A DNA stretch of 64,000 bases, from contig CBDHDN010000043.1 of assembly GCA_965261585.1 (NCBI GenBank), forward strand, positions 59,198-123,197, in the 5' to 3' direction. The notes under the pieces were generated by a model, which worked only from the letters and a program-made list of their open reading frames with translations, ran no database searches and was not told the origin of the DNA. Both the position numbers and the translations under genes were made by a program. Origin of the DNA: CBDHDN01 sp965261585. GTDB taxonomy: Bacteria > Pseudomonadota > Alphaproteobacteria > UBA6615. Below are positions 17,255-26,044 of the stretch, in pieces. Positions within the stretch are counted from its first letter, which is position 1. Each line of letters opens with the position of its first letter.

Positions 17255-17566
17255 ATGGACGAAGTAACGCCACGACAGAAACGAACGGTTGCGGCACTGA
17301 TCGCCAGGACAGCACGGCCCGTCACCTTCGACGAAGCGAGCCGGTTGATCGGCGACCTGAAGCGTGAAGCGCATTCGTTCCCTGAGGTGGTCGCAAAGAT
17401 CATTGAGGCTGATCATGGTGGCGACGTTGAACGACTCGGGCGATTGTTGGCAGACACAAAGCGCCGCATGAAGCACGGGGATTGGCTAGTGACGCTTCGG
17501 CAGCTAGGTATTCACCCGCGTCGGGCACAGCGGCTGATGGAGAAGGCGAAGGGGATCAAGCGATGA
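17255..17566 (+). CDS. Small phage-like protein with a DUF3102-like C-terminus
   Basis: 103 residues, helical, strongly basic at the C-terminus. The end KHGDWLVTLRQLGIHPRRAQRLMEKAKG resembles the DUF3102-type motif of phage and plasmid replication-associated proteins (W-x-x-x-L-x-x-L-G ... R-x-A-Q-R-x-M). ATG at 17255 is the first Met of the conserved part. Its stop overlaps the next start (ATGA), showing co-translation. Confidence 0.55.
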   Translation: MDEVTPRQKRTVAALIARTARPVTFDEASRLIGDLKREAHSFPEVVAKIIEADHGGDVERLGRLLADTKRRMKHGDWLVTLRQLGIHPRRAQRLMEKAKGIKR

Positions 17567-17805
17567 GCGATGAGAAGACGGAATACGTCTTTACGATCAA
17601 GGGCGAAAATTTGTGGGAGGATTCAACAACGGAAATCATCGAAATGGCGGAATGGGCATCGAGAGTGAAGCCTTGCAAGATTGAGGTCGCCACAAGAGAT
17701 GGCGCAATTATCGCCACGATGCAGATCGAAGCTGACCAGACAATGGAGAGAATTCACGAACGCATTTCCTTCATAGTCTCAGAAAATGAGCGCCGGATGC
17801 GCTGA
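17563..17805 (+). CDS. Small acidic protein of unknown function
   Basis: 80 residues. Seen: EYVFTIKGENLWEDSTTEIIEMAEWASRV, then KIEVATRDGAIIATMQIEAD, an alpha/beta pattern with no recognised family. GC is lower than its surroundings. The start overlaps the stop of the upstream gene by four bases. Position just before terminase might suggest a small-terminase role, but no DNA-binding motif is visible, so I do not assign one. Confidence 0.5.
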   Translation: MSDEKTEYVFTIKGENLWEDSTTEIIEMAEWASRVKPCKIEVATRDGAIIATMQIEADQTMERIHERISFIVSENERRMR

Positions 17806-17876
17806 TGGCACCGCGCCCCCGCCTAGCGGGGCGCGTGATCGCGGTGGGGGGTCATCCATGCATGCAGTTATGAGTC

Positions 17877-19355
17877 ATGGCCCTCGGTGACCAGATAGTC
17901 CGGGCCCTCCGGCAGCGGGTGAGGGTCCTGCCGTTTCACGCCGACTGGATCAAGGCCACCTTCGCCGACGACATCCAGATATCTGCGATGAGTTGTCCAA
18001 GAGGTTCCGCAAAAAGCTGGTGCGTTGGCCACCTTGCCGCCCTGGGTCTGCGTCCAGGCTCTCCGCTGTTCCAGCCGGGGATCGAGACGCTGGTGGTCAG
18101 CGCCAGCCTGGAGCAAAGCCGGATCATCCTCGGCTTCGTCCGCGAGGCGCTGGACGACGTCTTCGACGACTACCGTTGGCTGGATTCCGGCCAGCGGCTT
18201 GCGGTGACGCACAAGGCGAGCGGGACGAAACTGAGGGTGCTGTCGAGCAGCGGAAAACGGGCGATGGGCTTGTCGCAGTTCTCGACGATCTTTGCCGACG
18301 AACCGGGATCGTGGGAAGCCCGGGGCGGCGCGTTGATGTTCGATGCGCTCCGCCAGTCCCTCGGCAAACGCCCTGGTCAGCGCCTGGCGATGATCGGCAC
18401 CCGTGCGCCGGCAGAGGATGGTTCATGGTGGCCTTCCCTGCTTGATGGCGAGTCGGGGCCGGGCACGCATGTAACCGTGCTCACCGCTCCCGAGGGCGAG
18501 CCCTGGGATCACTGGAACACGATCCGCCGGGTGAACCCTCTCGTGATGAACAACGAGAGCCTGCGGATGACGATTTTGCGTGAACGCGACGATGCCCGGC
18601 GCGATGAGAGTCAGCGCCCGGCCTTCGAGGCTTACCGCCTCAATCGGCAGGTCGACGTCTACCGAGATATGCTGGTCTCGGCCGACGCATGGAAGCGGGT
18701 TGAGGCTCGACCTGTACCAGAACGGGAAGGTCGTCCGCTGGTAGGTCTGGATCTCGGCGCCGAGCGATCATGGTCTGCCGCATGGTGCATCTGGCCGAAC
18801 GGAAGATCGGAGTGCTTCGCCGTCTGCCCGGGGATACCTGACCTTGCCGAGCGCGAGCGACAGGACGCCATGCCGAGGGGGTTGTATCGCAAACTTCATG
18901 ATGACGGTGTGCTGATCGTCGATGAGGGCTTGCGGGTATCGAGGCCGGCCACCTTGATCAACCATCTCGTTCAGATAGGTATCATCCCCAACACGATCTA
19001 CTGCGACCGCTTCGCCCTGGGGACTCTGAAGGATGCCATTGCGGGCCGGTGGCCGATTGTGCCGAGAGTGGCAAGGTGGAGCGAAGCCACAGAGGACATA
19101 TCTGGATTCAGGAAACTGGTCGCTGATGGTCCATTGTCCGTAGCGGAAGAATGTCGTGCCCTTGCCCGTGTAGGGTTCTCGCAGGCAGTTGTGCATTCCG
19201 ATGATCAAGGCAGCGTGAGGTTGGCGAAGCGAAGACATGGTAGAAGTCGGGATGATGTCGCTGCTGCTGGGGTGCTGGCGGCTGGTGCCCTTGCGAGGGT
19301 ACTGGCGCAAGGGCTGCCTCGCCCGCGCTGGCGGTATCGGGGGATTGCGGCGTGA
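17877..19355 (+). CDS. Phage terminase large subunit
   Basis: 492 residues; packages DNA into phage heads as ATPase and nuclease. ATPase domain: deviant Walker A CPRGSAKSW near residue 40, Walker B FADEPGSWE near 145 with catalytic Glu, coupling motif around AMIGTRAPAE. Nuclease domain: GLDLGAERSWSAAWC with the first metal Asp, VLIVDEGLRVSRP and ATEDISGF, with the last acidic part near HGRSRDDVAAAG. It is full length. No portal, capsid or tail gene follows in the window, so this is a satellite-like or decayed phage element. Confidence 0.88.
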   Translation: MALGDQIVRALRQRVRVLPFHADWIKATFADDIQISAMSCPRGSAKSWCVGHLAALGLRPGSPLFQPGIETLVVSASLEQSRIILGFVREALDDVFDDYRWLDSGQRLAVTHKASGTKLRVLSSSGKRAMGLSQFSTIFADEPGSWEARGGALMFDALRQSLGKRPGQRLAMIGTRAPAEDGSWWPSLLDGESGPGTHVTVLTAPEGEPWDHWNTIRRVNPLVMNNESLRMTILRERDDARRDESQRPAFEAYRLNRQVDVYRDMLVSADAWKRVEARPVPEREGRPLVGLDLGAERSWSAAWCIWPNGRSECFAVCPGIPDLAERERQDAMPRGLYRKLHDDGVLIVDEGLRVSRPATLINHLVQIGIIPNTIYCDRFALGTLKDAIAGRWPIVPRVARWSEATEDISGFRKLVADGPLSVAEECRALARVGFSQAVVHSDDQGSVRLAKRRHGRSRDDVAAAGVLAAGALARVLAQGLPRPRWRYRGIAA

Positions 19356-19395
19356 GTCGGGGATTATGCGCTCGGCGGAGTGAGATGGCCGAACC

Positions 19396-20370
19396 ATGAG
19401 TCCAGTACCAAATACGGTTTTTGTGCTTGGTGCCGGTTTTTCGGTTGAGCAGGGTTATCCTTTGGTCCGACACATGAAAAACGAGGTGATTTGTTTTTTA
19501 AGCAGGGAACAACATTCCAGTTACTGGGGATTCATGCAGCCCTGGGACGGCGGCTACGAAAAGGGCCGATTTTTCGATGGCATCGAGAAGATAGACGCTA
19601 ATGAGAAATTACAGTTCGAAGAACTCTTGTTGAAACTTTCAGAACAACCAAAGTGCAGGAGTGAAGATCCGTACCTCAGAACGAATGAAGTGCTCCGGAT
19701 CGGCGCAGCTCGCCGACTTTGGGAAATCCATGAATCCTGTACGGACGTAAAACCGCCGTATAAAAATTTCGCACGCCAACTTCTGACGGCATGGCATCGG
19801 CGCGGGATCATCTCGTTCAACTGGGATCTTCAGGCGGAGCGGCTTTTACATCAGGCGAAAGTGCCGTGGCACTACGACGTGACCGCGCAAGGGCGTTTAC
19901 CGGTCATCAAGCCTCATGGATCAATCAACTGGAACAGATATCTCCAGGAAGGTTTACATACTAGCTACCCTTTCTGGCAGCCCATCAGGACTGACAGCAG
20001 GCTATCGTCTAACTGCGACGATCCGCTGGCGAATCCCGGTAATTTTCCAAATCTAAACTACATGATCTTTCCGGGAGATCCAGACCTTCCTGAATCCGAT
20101 GAAGACGTGGGATTGTTGTGGGAGGACGCCGGCCGTCTCATGGACAAGGCGGATGAGGTCGTATTTATCGGCTATTCATTCCCTCATTACGATCAACACT
20201 CTAGCAAGTTCTTTAAAGACAGGGTTCGAGGCAAAAAGATCGTCGCAGTTAACCCGTCACCGGACCATCTACATGAGTTCAAGTCCGTCTTGGGTGCCGA
20301 AGCTGCCGAGATAGAACTCCGAAAAGAAACATTTCTGGATTGTCCGTACGCTCAACCGACTATTGATTGA
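19396..20370 (+). CDS. SIR2-like protein (probable NADase, defence candidate)
   Basis: 324 residues. Rossmann-type NAD site: FVLGAGFSVEQGYPLV at the N-terminus (GAGFS motif), ISFNWDLQAERLL at about 140 (Asn and Asp in the position of the catalytic Asn), VIKPHGSINW at about 170 (catalytic His), and VVFIGYSFPHYDQHS near 260. These are the hallmarks of bacterial SIR2-like domains, many of which deplete NAD during phage infection. No extra effector or sensor domain is seen; it is a SIR2-only protein with an alpha-helical insert. Base composition is clearly lower in GC than both neighbours. It sits between terminase and HNH genes, a place where cargo is often carried. Defence function is inferred. 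Confidence 0.8.
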   Translation: MSPVPNTVFVLGAGFSVEQGYPLVRHMKNEVICFLSREQHSSYWGFMQPWDGGYEKGRFFDGIEKIDANEKLQFEELLLKLSEQPKCRSEDPYLRTNEVLRIGAARRLWEIHESCTDVKPPYKNFARQLLTAWHRRGIISFNWDLQAERLLHQAKVPWHYDVTAQGRLPVIKPHGSINWNRYLQEGLHTSYPFWQPIRTDSRLSSNCDDPLANPGNFPNLNYMIFPGDPDLPESDEDVGLLWEDAGRLMDKADEVVFIGYSFPHYDQHSSKFFKDRVRGKKIVAVNPSPDHLHEFKSVLGAEAAEIELRKETFLDCPYAQPTID

Positions 20371-20374
20371 TAGC

Positions 20375-20659
20375 ATGAGCCACCACCACGCTCGACTTCA
20401 CGCCCGCCGCTGGGACGCCGTGCGCCGCGCCGTGTTCAAGCGCGACAACTTCAGGTGCGTCGAGTGCGGCCGGGTCGGAAAACTGGAAAGCGATCACATC
20501 ACGCCGCTACAGCGCGAGCCCGGCCAAGACCCTTACGACATGAACGGGCTGCAATCGCTTTGCCGAAGCTGTCACCTTGAAAAAACGACAGGAGAAAACC
20601 GTCGCGAATTGACGCCGGACGAACTGGCATGGCGCGAGCTGGTCGCAGAGTTGGCTTGA
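20375..20659 (+). CDS. HNH endonuclease
   Basis: 94-residue HNH nuclease of phage type. Zinc ligands CVECG and CRSCH, HNH core ESDHITPL, DMNGLQSLCRSCHLEKT. In many phages this nuclease works with the terminase at cos ends. It starts at ATG 20375, 4 bases after the stop of the SIR2-like gene. The group II intron begins 11 bases after its stop. Confidence 0.88.
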   Translation: MSHHHARLHARRWDAVRRAVFKRDNFRCVECGRVGKLESDHITPLQREPGQDPYDMNGLQSLCRSCHLEKTTGENRRELTPDELAWRELVAELA

Positions 20660-21029
20660 CTTAAGATTTGGTGCGCCAGGCGAACTGGCAGAAGGTAGGG
20701 GGTGCAAGTCCCCCGGAACGAAGGAGTAACCGAACCACGTTTCTCCGCGAGCCGTGCGTTGGCTCCCGTGAGGGGGCAGGCGAAGCGTCGGTAGCGGCAT
20801 GGATGGGCAGGGCTATTGAGCACCGTAAAAGCGATGGTCCGGGGTGCCGAGGCTTTCAGATCGGTCGAAGGCAATATTGCAGGCGTCGTTTTGGTGAGAT
20901 GTCGGCGAGCCCCGCGGTGTCAGAGAACCCATGCACGTTCGCACGCCTTCTGTTGGGACCCTGGGAGGTCTTCAAACTGCCCCGGTTGTCGTAAAGGGGC
21001 CGCGTAGGGAATGGAGAAAACCGAAGCCT

Positions 21030-21489
21030 ATGATGAACGGTTTGAAGAAGTCGGATGAGGCCGTACGACCTGTGAGGGCGGCGAACAAGGGAGCGCGAGC
21101 TTCTGCGGAGTCGCCGGAGGAAAGGGCCTCAACCAAGGGGAATCCGGATTGCCAAAGCACGCGCCGAACCCAGTGTCGGGTGAGCGTGCCACAGGCGGCG
21201 GCCCGGATACGGAAAGCTGCAGAGAGAAACCCGAAGGAACGTCTCACTGCGCTCTTCCACCACATTACGCCGGACGCGCTCGGTGCGGCCTACTTCGCAT
21301 TGAAGAAGGACGCAGCAGCCGGTGTCGACGGCGTTACGTGGGACATGTACGGCGAGGGTCTGGATGAGCGCCTGCTCGACCTGCACCGGCGCCTGCACAG
21401 AGGGGGAGCGTACCGGGCGCCACCGGTTCGGCGGGTAGAGGTACCCAAGCCGGACGGGGGGACACGACCGCTCGGGATCGCGGCGCTGG
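21030..21489 (+). pseudogene. ltrA: Group II intron reverse transcriptase, N-terminal segment
   Basis: First 153 codons of the intron maturase/reverse transcriptase. Seen: RLTALFHHITPDALGAAYFALK, AAAGVDGVTWDMYGEGLDERL, GAYRAPPVRRVEVPKPDGG and TRPLGIAAL (RT motifs 0 to 2). The frame ends in the middle of the Glu codon after ALGIAAL-type motif where the LRR gene fragment begins. It continues in frame at 24173. Confidence 0.9.
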
Positions 21490-21979
21490 GGGCACAGGGT
21501 GGATGCGACGGAGCCGCTGCCCGCGCCGCCGACGGCGTGCTCGGCGGAAGTCACGGTGCCGACCGACTGGGCGCTCAAGCCTACGGGCGTGGCTTCCGGC
21601 GGGAAGTTCCGGCTGCTGTTCGTCACCTCGAACAGGCGCAACGGCCGCTCGACGAACATCGCCCACTATAACAGCTTCGTGCAGGCCCGGGCGGCGAACG
21701 GTCATGCCGCGATCCAGAACTACGGCAAGGGGTTCCGGGTGCTGGGGAGCACGCAGGCGGTGAATGCGCGCGCCAACACCTGCTCGCGGTCGAGCGACAC
21801 CGATGCGGCGGTCTACTGGCTGAACGGGACCAAGGTCGCCGACAACTACGGCGACATGTACGACGGCAGCTGGGACAGCAACGCGGATCGGATCGAGAGC
21901 GGGAACTCCAACATGAGTCGGACCCGATTTCCTTGGACACAGAATTGGCTTAATCGAAGTGTCCAAGGAGGACCGGAAC

Positions 21980-22390
21980 ATGACCGATAATTTTGAGAAG
22001 AAAGTTGCTGTTGATGGGCCTGTGGTAAATGCGGGCGAGCTTGGCTCGTCCACGTTTTCCCCAGGCCAGGCTTTGCCGGCAGGCCCGCTGGGACTTGGCC
22101 AGCGATGGACGGTGGCGCGCAAGCGTGAGGTCGTTCTGCGGCTTTTGCGTGACGAGCCGGTGCAACTTCTGTCGCGCCAGTTGGGCGTAGAGATCTTCCG
22201 GCTCGAGCAGTGGCGTGAGAAAGCGATCGGCGGGATCGACGCCTCGCTCAAGCAACGCAAGGGCGATCCGGTGCAGGCGGAACTGGATAGCGCCATGAAG
22301 CGGATCGGAGAGTTGACCATGCAGGTGGAACTGCTGGAGGCCAAGACGGAGACCTTCGGCCCTTTGGGGCGGCGGAGGTCGCGGCGATGA
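21980..22390 (+). CDS. IS3-like transposase OrfA
   Basis: 136 residues; DNA-binding helper of the two-ORF transposase. HTH region KREVVLRLLRDEPVQLLSRQ then LGVEIFRLEQWREKAIGG, with a C-terminal coiled coil (MKRIGELTMQVELLEAK). ATG at 21980 follows AAGGAGG. It ends in an ATGA overlap with orfB. Confidence 0.88.
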   Translation: MTDNFEKKVAVDGPVVNAGELGSSTFSPGQALPAGPLGLGQRWTVARKREVVLRLLRDEPVQLLSRQLGVEIFRLEQWREKAIGGIDASLKQRKGDPVQAELDSAMKRIGELTMQVELLEAKTETFGPLGRRRSRR

Positions 22391-23292
22391 GTGCCGCCAC
22401 TTCGCCCGGCACGGGTCTGGCCTACGGCCTGCGGCGGGTCTGCGCCGCCTGGGGCATGGCCCGCTCCTCGTTCTACGCCATGACCTCCGGCCAGCACGCC
22501 GAGCAGCCGCCGGCAAAGCGTCGGGGACCGAAGCCCGCGATCTCGGACCAGGCGCTGCTGGTGGCGATCGAAGCCGACCTGGAGGCATCGCCCTGGGAGG
22601 GCGAGGGCTACCGCAAGGTCTGGGCTCGGCTTCGGGTCTGTCGCGACATCCGGGTTGCCCGCAAGCGGGTGCTCCGCCTGATGCGCGAGAACAATCTGCT
22701 CTCGCCCCATCGCTGCCGCCGCCGTGGCGGCAATCCCCATGACGGTGAGATCATCACTCATGCCCCGAACCTCATGTGGGGCACCGATGGCGTTAGGGTG
22801 TTCACGGTGGACGACGGCTGGGGCTGGATCTTCACCGCCGTCGAGCATTGGAACGCCGAGTGTGTCGGCTGGCATGTCTGCAAGCGCGGCGACCGCTTCG
22901 CCGCCCTGCAGCCGATCTCCATGGGGCTTGCCGGGCTGTATGGCTCGACCGCGGCCGGCGCGGCTCGGGGGCTGGCCTTGCGGATGGATCACGGCTCCCA
23001 GTATCTGTCGGACCACTTCACCAACCAGATCAAGTTCTGGGGCATCCAGCCGTCCTACGCCTTCGTCGCCGAGCCCCAGACCAACGGCGTCGCCGAGCGG
23101 TTCAATCGCACGCTGAAGGAACAGATCATCCATGGTCGCATCTACCGCAACATCGCGGAGCTGCGGGACGCCGTCCGCGACTTCGTCGAACTCTACAATG
23201 CCCAGTGGATCGTCGAAAAGAACGGCTACCTGAGCCCCGCTCAAGCTCGTCAGGCGTGGCACGCCGCGATCTCAATCAGGCCCGCCGCGTGA
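22387..23292 (+). CDS. IS3-like transposase OrfB (DDE)
   Basis: 301 residues with integrase fold: first Asp in MWGTDGVRVF, second in RMDHGSQYLSDHF, Glu in NGVAERFNRTLKEQ. An HTH_21-like region lies ahead of it (GYRKVWARLRVCRDIRVARKRVLRLM in outline). It starts at the ATGA overlap with orfA, so translational coupling or frameshifting is expected. It appears complete and potentially active. Confidence 0.9.
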   Translation: MSAATSPGTGLAYGLRRVCAAWGMARSSFYAMTSGQHAEQPPAKRRGPKPAISDQALLVAIEADLEASPWEGEGYRKVWARLRVCRDIRVARKRVLRLMRENNLLSPHRCRRRGGNPHDGEIITHAPNLMWGTDGVRVFTVDDGWGWIFTAVEHWNAECVGWHVCKRGDRFAALQPISMGLAGLYGSTAAGAARGLALRMDHGSQYLSDHFTNQIKFWGIQPSYAFVAEPQTNGVAERFNRTLKEQIIHGRIYRNIAELRDAVRDFVELYNAQWIVEKNGYLSPAQARQAWHAAISIRPAA

Positions 23293-24172
23293 GACAAACT
23301 TGTGTCCAAGGAACCGGGTGCGCTACAAGCGGGAACTCCAACACCGCTGTCACCAGCAGAGTCTGGACCGGCACGAACAACAACGGAACTACGGACTCCT
23401 TCAATTATTTGGGCGGTTTTTCCCCGGCGTTCGGAACCTCCAACAGCCCGACCACGCCGCTGAAACAGGGCATTACGACCACCGGTAATTATCGCCTCTA
23501 CGGCCTGTCCCAGGTGTTCGTGGTGGATGCGGACCGCACCACGCCGGCGACCACCGATATTTCCATAATCTCCAACCCGGGGATCGGGGACACCTACTGT
23601 CTCGGCGAGACCGTCGAGGTCGAGGTGACGTATTCCGAGGCGGTGAGCGTGCGCGGCACGCCGTCGGTCGGGCTGGCCGTCAGGAGCGCGACCGAGGAGT
23701 CCGATAACGAATACGAGGCCGCGTATGTGCGCGGGTCCGGGACGACGAAGCTGGTCTTTTCCTTCACGGTGCCGGCCGGCCTGAAGGACGACGACGGCAT
23801 CCAGCTTCATTCCAGTGCGCTGCGGCTGAACGGCGGGACGATAACGGCGGTCTCGGACGGCATTGCCGCGGTCTGGAACCTTGCCGCCGAGCGGAACATC
23901 GGCGCGAAGGTCGACTCCTCGGGGAATGCGCTGACCGGCGGCATCTGCGACCGCACACCCCCGGTGCGCTATGCCATCGTGGCGGCGGTGACGGCGGCGT
24001 CCGACTGCTCGCAGGTGACGGAAGAGCACCTGGCGGCGCTGACCGGGACGCTCACGGTCAACGGGCTGACCTCGGTCGCGGCCGGCGACTTCGCCGGGCT
24101 GAGCGGGATCACGGGGCTCACCCTCACCGGCAGCGGCATCGAGACCCTGCCCGCGGGCCTGCTCGACGCTGG

Positions 24173-24397
24173 AGGACAAGGTCGTTCAGAAGGCGGTTGT
24201 GGATGTGATCCTGACACCGATCTACGAGGTGGTGTTTCTTGGCTTCAGCTACGGGTTCCGACCGGGGCGGGGGGCGCACGATGCGCTCGATGCCCTGGCC
24301 TTCGGGATAGAACGGCGCAAGGTCAGCTGGATAGTCGATGCAGACCTCCGGGCGTACTTCGACACGATCCCGCGGGATGGGTTGATCACGTTCCTAG
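24173..24397 (+). pseudogene. ltrA: Group II intron reverse transcriptase, middle segment
   Basis: 75 codons continuing exactly from 21489: DKVVQKAVVDVILTPIYE, FLGFSYGFRPGRGAHDALDAL and SWIVDADLRAYFDTI, covering RT motifs 2a to 3 with the first catalytic Asp. It is cut at CCTAG 24393-24397 by IS1380 and resumes at 26045. Confidence 0.9.
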
Positions 24398-26039
24398 CCG
24401 ACATTACCCAGATGACTTCCAGGTTTGCGGAGATCATACCCCCGTACCACCGTCGAGGGAACTGTATTCCCTTTGCAGCCATCCGATGGCCTGATTTTGG
24501 AGATCAGCCCTCGGTTGGAAGGCCATTTGGCCAGATTTGCCGCCATTCAGACACACCCCTCCTGTCGTTTTCACCTCGCCGTCGATTTCCCCGGCCTACG
24601 CCGGGGCGGGTCTTGGTCGCAGATCATCAATCAGGCTCAAGATTTTCCGGAACAGCTCCCTCGGCACCGCCACCTCGGCCAATTGGAACGTGACGTAGCG
24701 GCCATGGCTGACCACCTTGGCACCGATCTTTACCAACTTCTCCCGCAGCGTGGTCAGCGACCAGTACTCAACCTCCTTCGGCAAAGCCAGCGTCCGCATG
24801 AAGTTGGCGAGATTGTAGGCCAGGGCGTGAAGCTGCAGCCGGACGGCGTTATCGCGGAACCTGCGACACGACAGCCTCGTCCATTTGATCGCGTTCTTGC
24901 CTTCCTTGATGCATTGCTCCGCTTTGCCCCGCTGATTGTAGAACAATGTCACCCGCTCGGCCGGTCGCGACAGGTTGGTGACGATGAACCCGACCCGGGG
25001 AAACAGCTCGCTGGGGTGCCACTCCACCTTGGCGACGACGCGGCGGGCCTTATCCCAGCTTTTGGCCCGATAGCTGAAGCCGGCGTAATGGCGCCGCACA
25101 TGGTTTGGCGGACGGCCAACGGGTCGCGTGAGCAGATGGCAGATGCTTTCCAGAAGAACTTGGTTCTTCGGCAAACGGATCGCGTACAGGAAGCCCTCGT
25201 CTTCCAGAAACTTATAGATGTCCGGTGAGGCGAAAGCCGCATCGCCCCGGAAATACCGACGCAAATCCCTTTCCTTGTAGCGTGCCACTACCGGCTCCAG
25301 CACCTTGCGCCAGCCATCGGCGCTGTGAACGTTGCCGGGACGCAGGGCGCACCGTTCCAAATCGCCGAACTGGTTGAACAGGAACAGGGGATGATAGCAG
25401 GTGCAACCGAAGTGCCCGTTGTAGGTCGAGCCTTCCTGAGCACCGTGGGTTGGGCTGACGCTGCTGTCCATGTCGAGAATGATCTTCTTCGGCGGGCAAC
25501 GGTCATGAACGCGGTCGATCCATCGGCCGGAAAGATCACCAAGCGCGGCGAGGTTTTCCTCGGTGGCCAGAACCTCCGTCTCGAAGCGCCCCATCTGACT
25601 GCTCGAGGCCGCCTGTTTAGTGACGGCATGGCCGCCGACGATCCACCGCATGACCGGGTCGAGGCTGAGCCGGTCGGCATCGTTCACGTCGTCGTAGCCG
25701 CCAAGGCGTCCGAAAACGGACTGGCGGAACTGGCCGACCATGCCATGCCGCCCATTCATGCCGGTACGACTGTCGGCAAGAACATCGCCAACCATCTCAG
25801 TAAGTTCAACGGAGGCATCAAGCTCTCGATAGGCGAGCAAACCGGCGTCAGTAGTGACCTTGGACCCGTGGAACTCAAGCTTGAGTCGACGGTCAAAATC
25901 GACCCGAAGGCACCCCTGTTTCGATTCACCCATCGGGTGTGCCATATCCGCTGATCCATATCTGCTCCAACTGTATGATTCTTATAGCAGAATCCGGGTG
26001 CGGTGTCGTCAAATTACATGATCATCTGGGTAATGCGGG
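24398..26039 (-). mobile_element. IS1380-family insertion sequence (1,642 bp)
   Basis: Terminal inverted repeats CCGACATTACCCAGATGA (24398-24415) and CCCGCATTACCCAGATGA (complement of 26022-26039), 16 of 18 identical. A 5-bp target duplication CCTAG lies at 24393-24397 and 26040-26044. It encodes one transposase. It appears complete. Confidence 0.92.
24596..25945 (-). CDS. IS1380-family transposase
   Basis: 449 residues, DDE-type. Seen: KVTTDAGLLAYRELDASVEL, RHGMVGQFRQSVFGRLGGYDD, IILDMDSSVSPTHGAQEG (catalytic Asp region), RYFRGDAAFASPDIYKFLE (second Asp) and FYNQRGKAEQCIKEGKNAI (Glu region). Full length with no frameshift. ATG 25945 is the first start; ATG 25933 is also possible. Confidence 0.95.
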   Translation of the reverse strand: MAHPMGESKQGCLRVDFDRRLKLEFHGSKVTTDAGLLAYRELDASVELTEMVGDVLADSRTGMNGRHGMVGQFRQSVFGRLGGYDDVNDADRLSLDPVMRWIVGGHAVTKQAASSSQMGRFETEVLATEENLAALGDLSGRWIDRVHDRCPPKKIILDMDSSVSPTHGAQEGSTYNGHFGCTCYHPLFLFNQFGDLERCALRPGNVHSADGWRKVLEPVVARYKERDLRRYFRGDAAFASPDIYKFLEDEGFLYAIRLPKNQVLLESICHLLTRPVGRPPNHVRRHYAGFSYRAKSWDKARRVVAKVEWHPSELFPRVGFIVTNLSRPAERVTLFYNQRGKAEQCIKEGKNAIKWTRLSCRRFRDNAVRLQLHALAYNLANFMRTLALPKEVEYWSLTTLREKLVKIGAKVVSHGRYVTFQLAEVAVPRELFRKILSLIDDLRPRPAPA

Positions 26040-26044
26040 CCTAG

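Larger units (their letters stand above)
21914..23327 (+). mobile_element. IS3-like insertion sequence, copy 1 (1,414 bp)
   Basis: Ends begin TG and finish CA. The left end TGAGTCGGACCCGATTTCC and the complement of the right end TGTAGCGCACCCGGTTCC share an inner TTCCTTGGACACA core. The element carries two overlapping ORFs. It is flanked by an exact 16-base direct repeat (21898-21913 and 23328-23343), and its removal restores the LRR frame. Copy 2 at 61675-63088 has the same length and differs at only a few bases. Confidence 0.9.
21490..24172 (+). pseudogene. Fragment of a leucine-rich-repeat surface protein gene inserted in the intron
   Basis: Without the IS3-like element and one target copy the insert is 1,253 bases. 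It encodes a continuous frame with no start and no stop: EVTVPTDWALKPTGVASGG, FRLLFVTSNRRNGRSTNI, VQARAANGHAAIQNYGKGF, a Thr/Asn-rich block, a Big/SwmB-like beta domain (GDTYCLGETVEVEVTYSEAV, VFSFTVPAGLKDDDGIQL) and leucine-rich repeats (GLTSVAAGDFAGLSGITGL, TLTGSGIETLPAGLL). Such modular proteins are secreted or surface-displayed. It is bounded by direct CGCTGG hexamers (21484-21489 and 24167-24172) and no inverted ends are visible. Its frame differs from that of the interrupted reverse transcriptase. Confidence 0.75.

Noticed and set aside
17563..17805. Small terminase subunit just upstream of the large subunit
   Set aside because: Position fits, but the 80-residue acidic protein shows no helix-turn-helix or other terminase small-subunit feature, so the name was not given.
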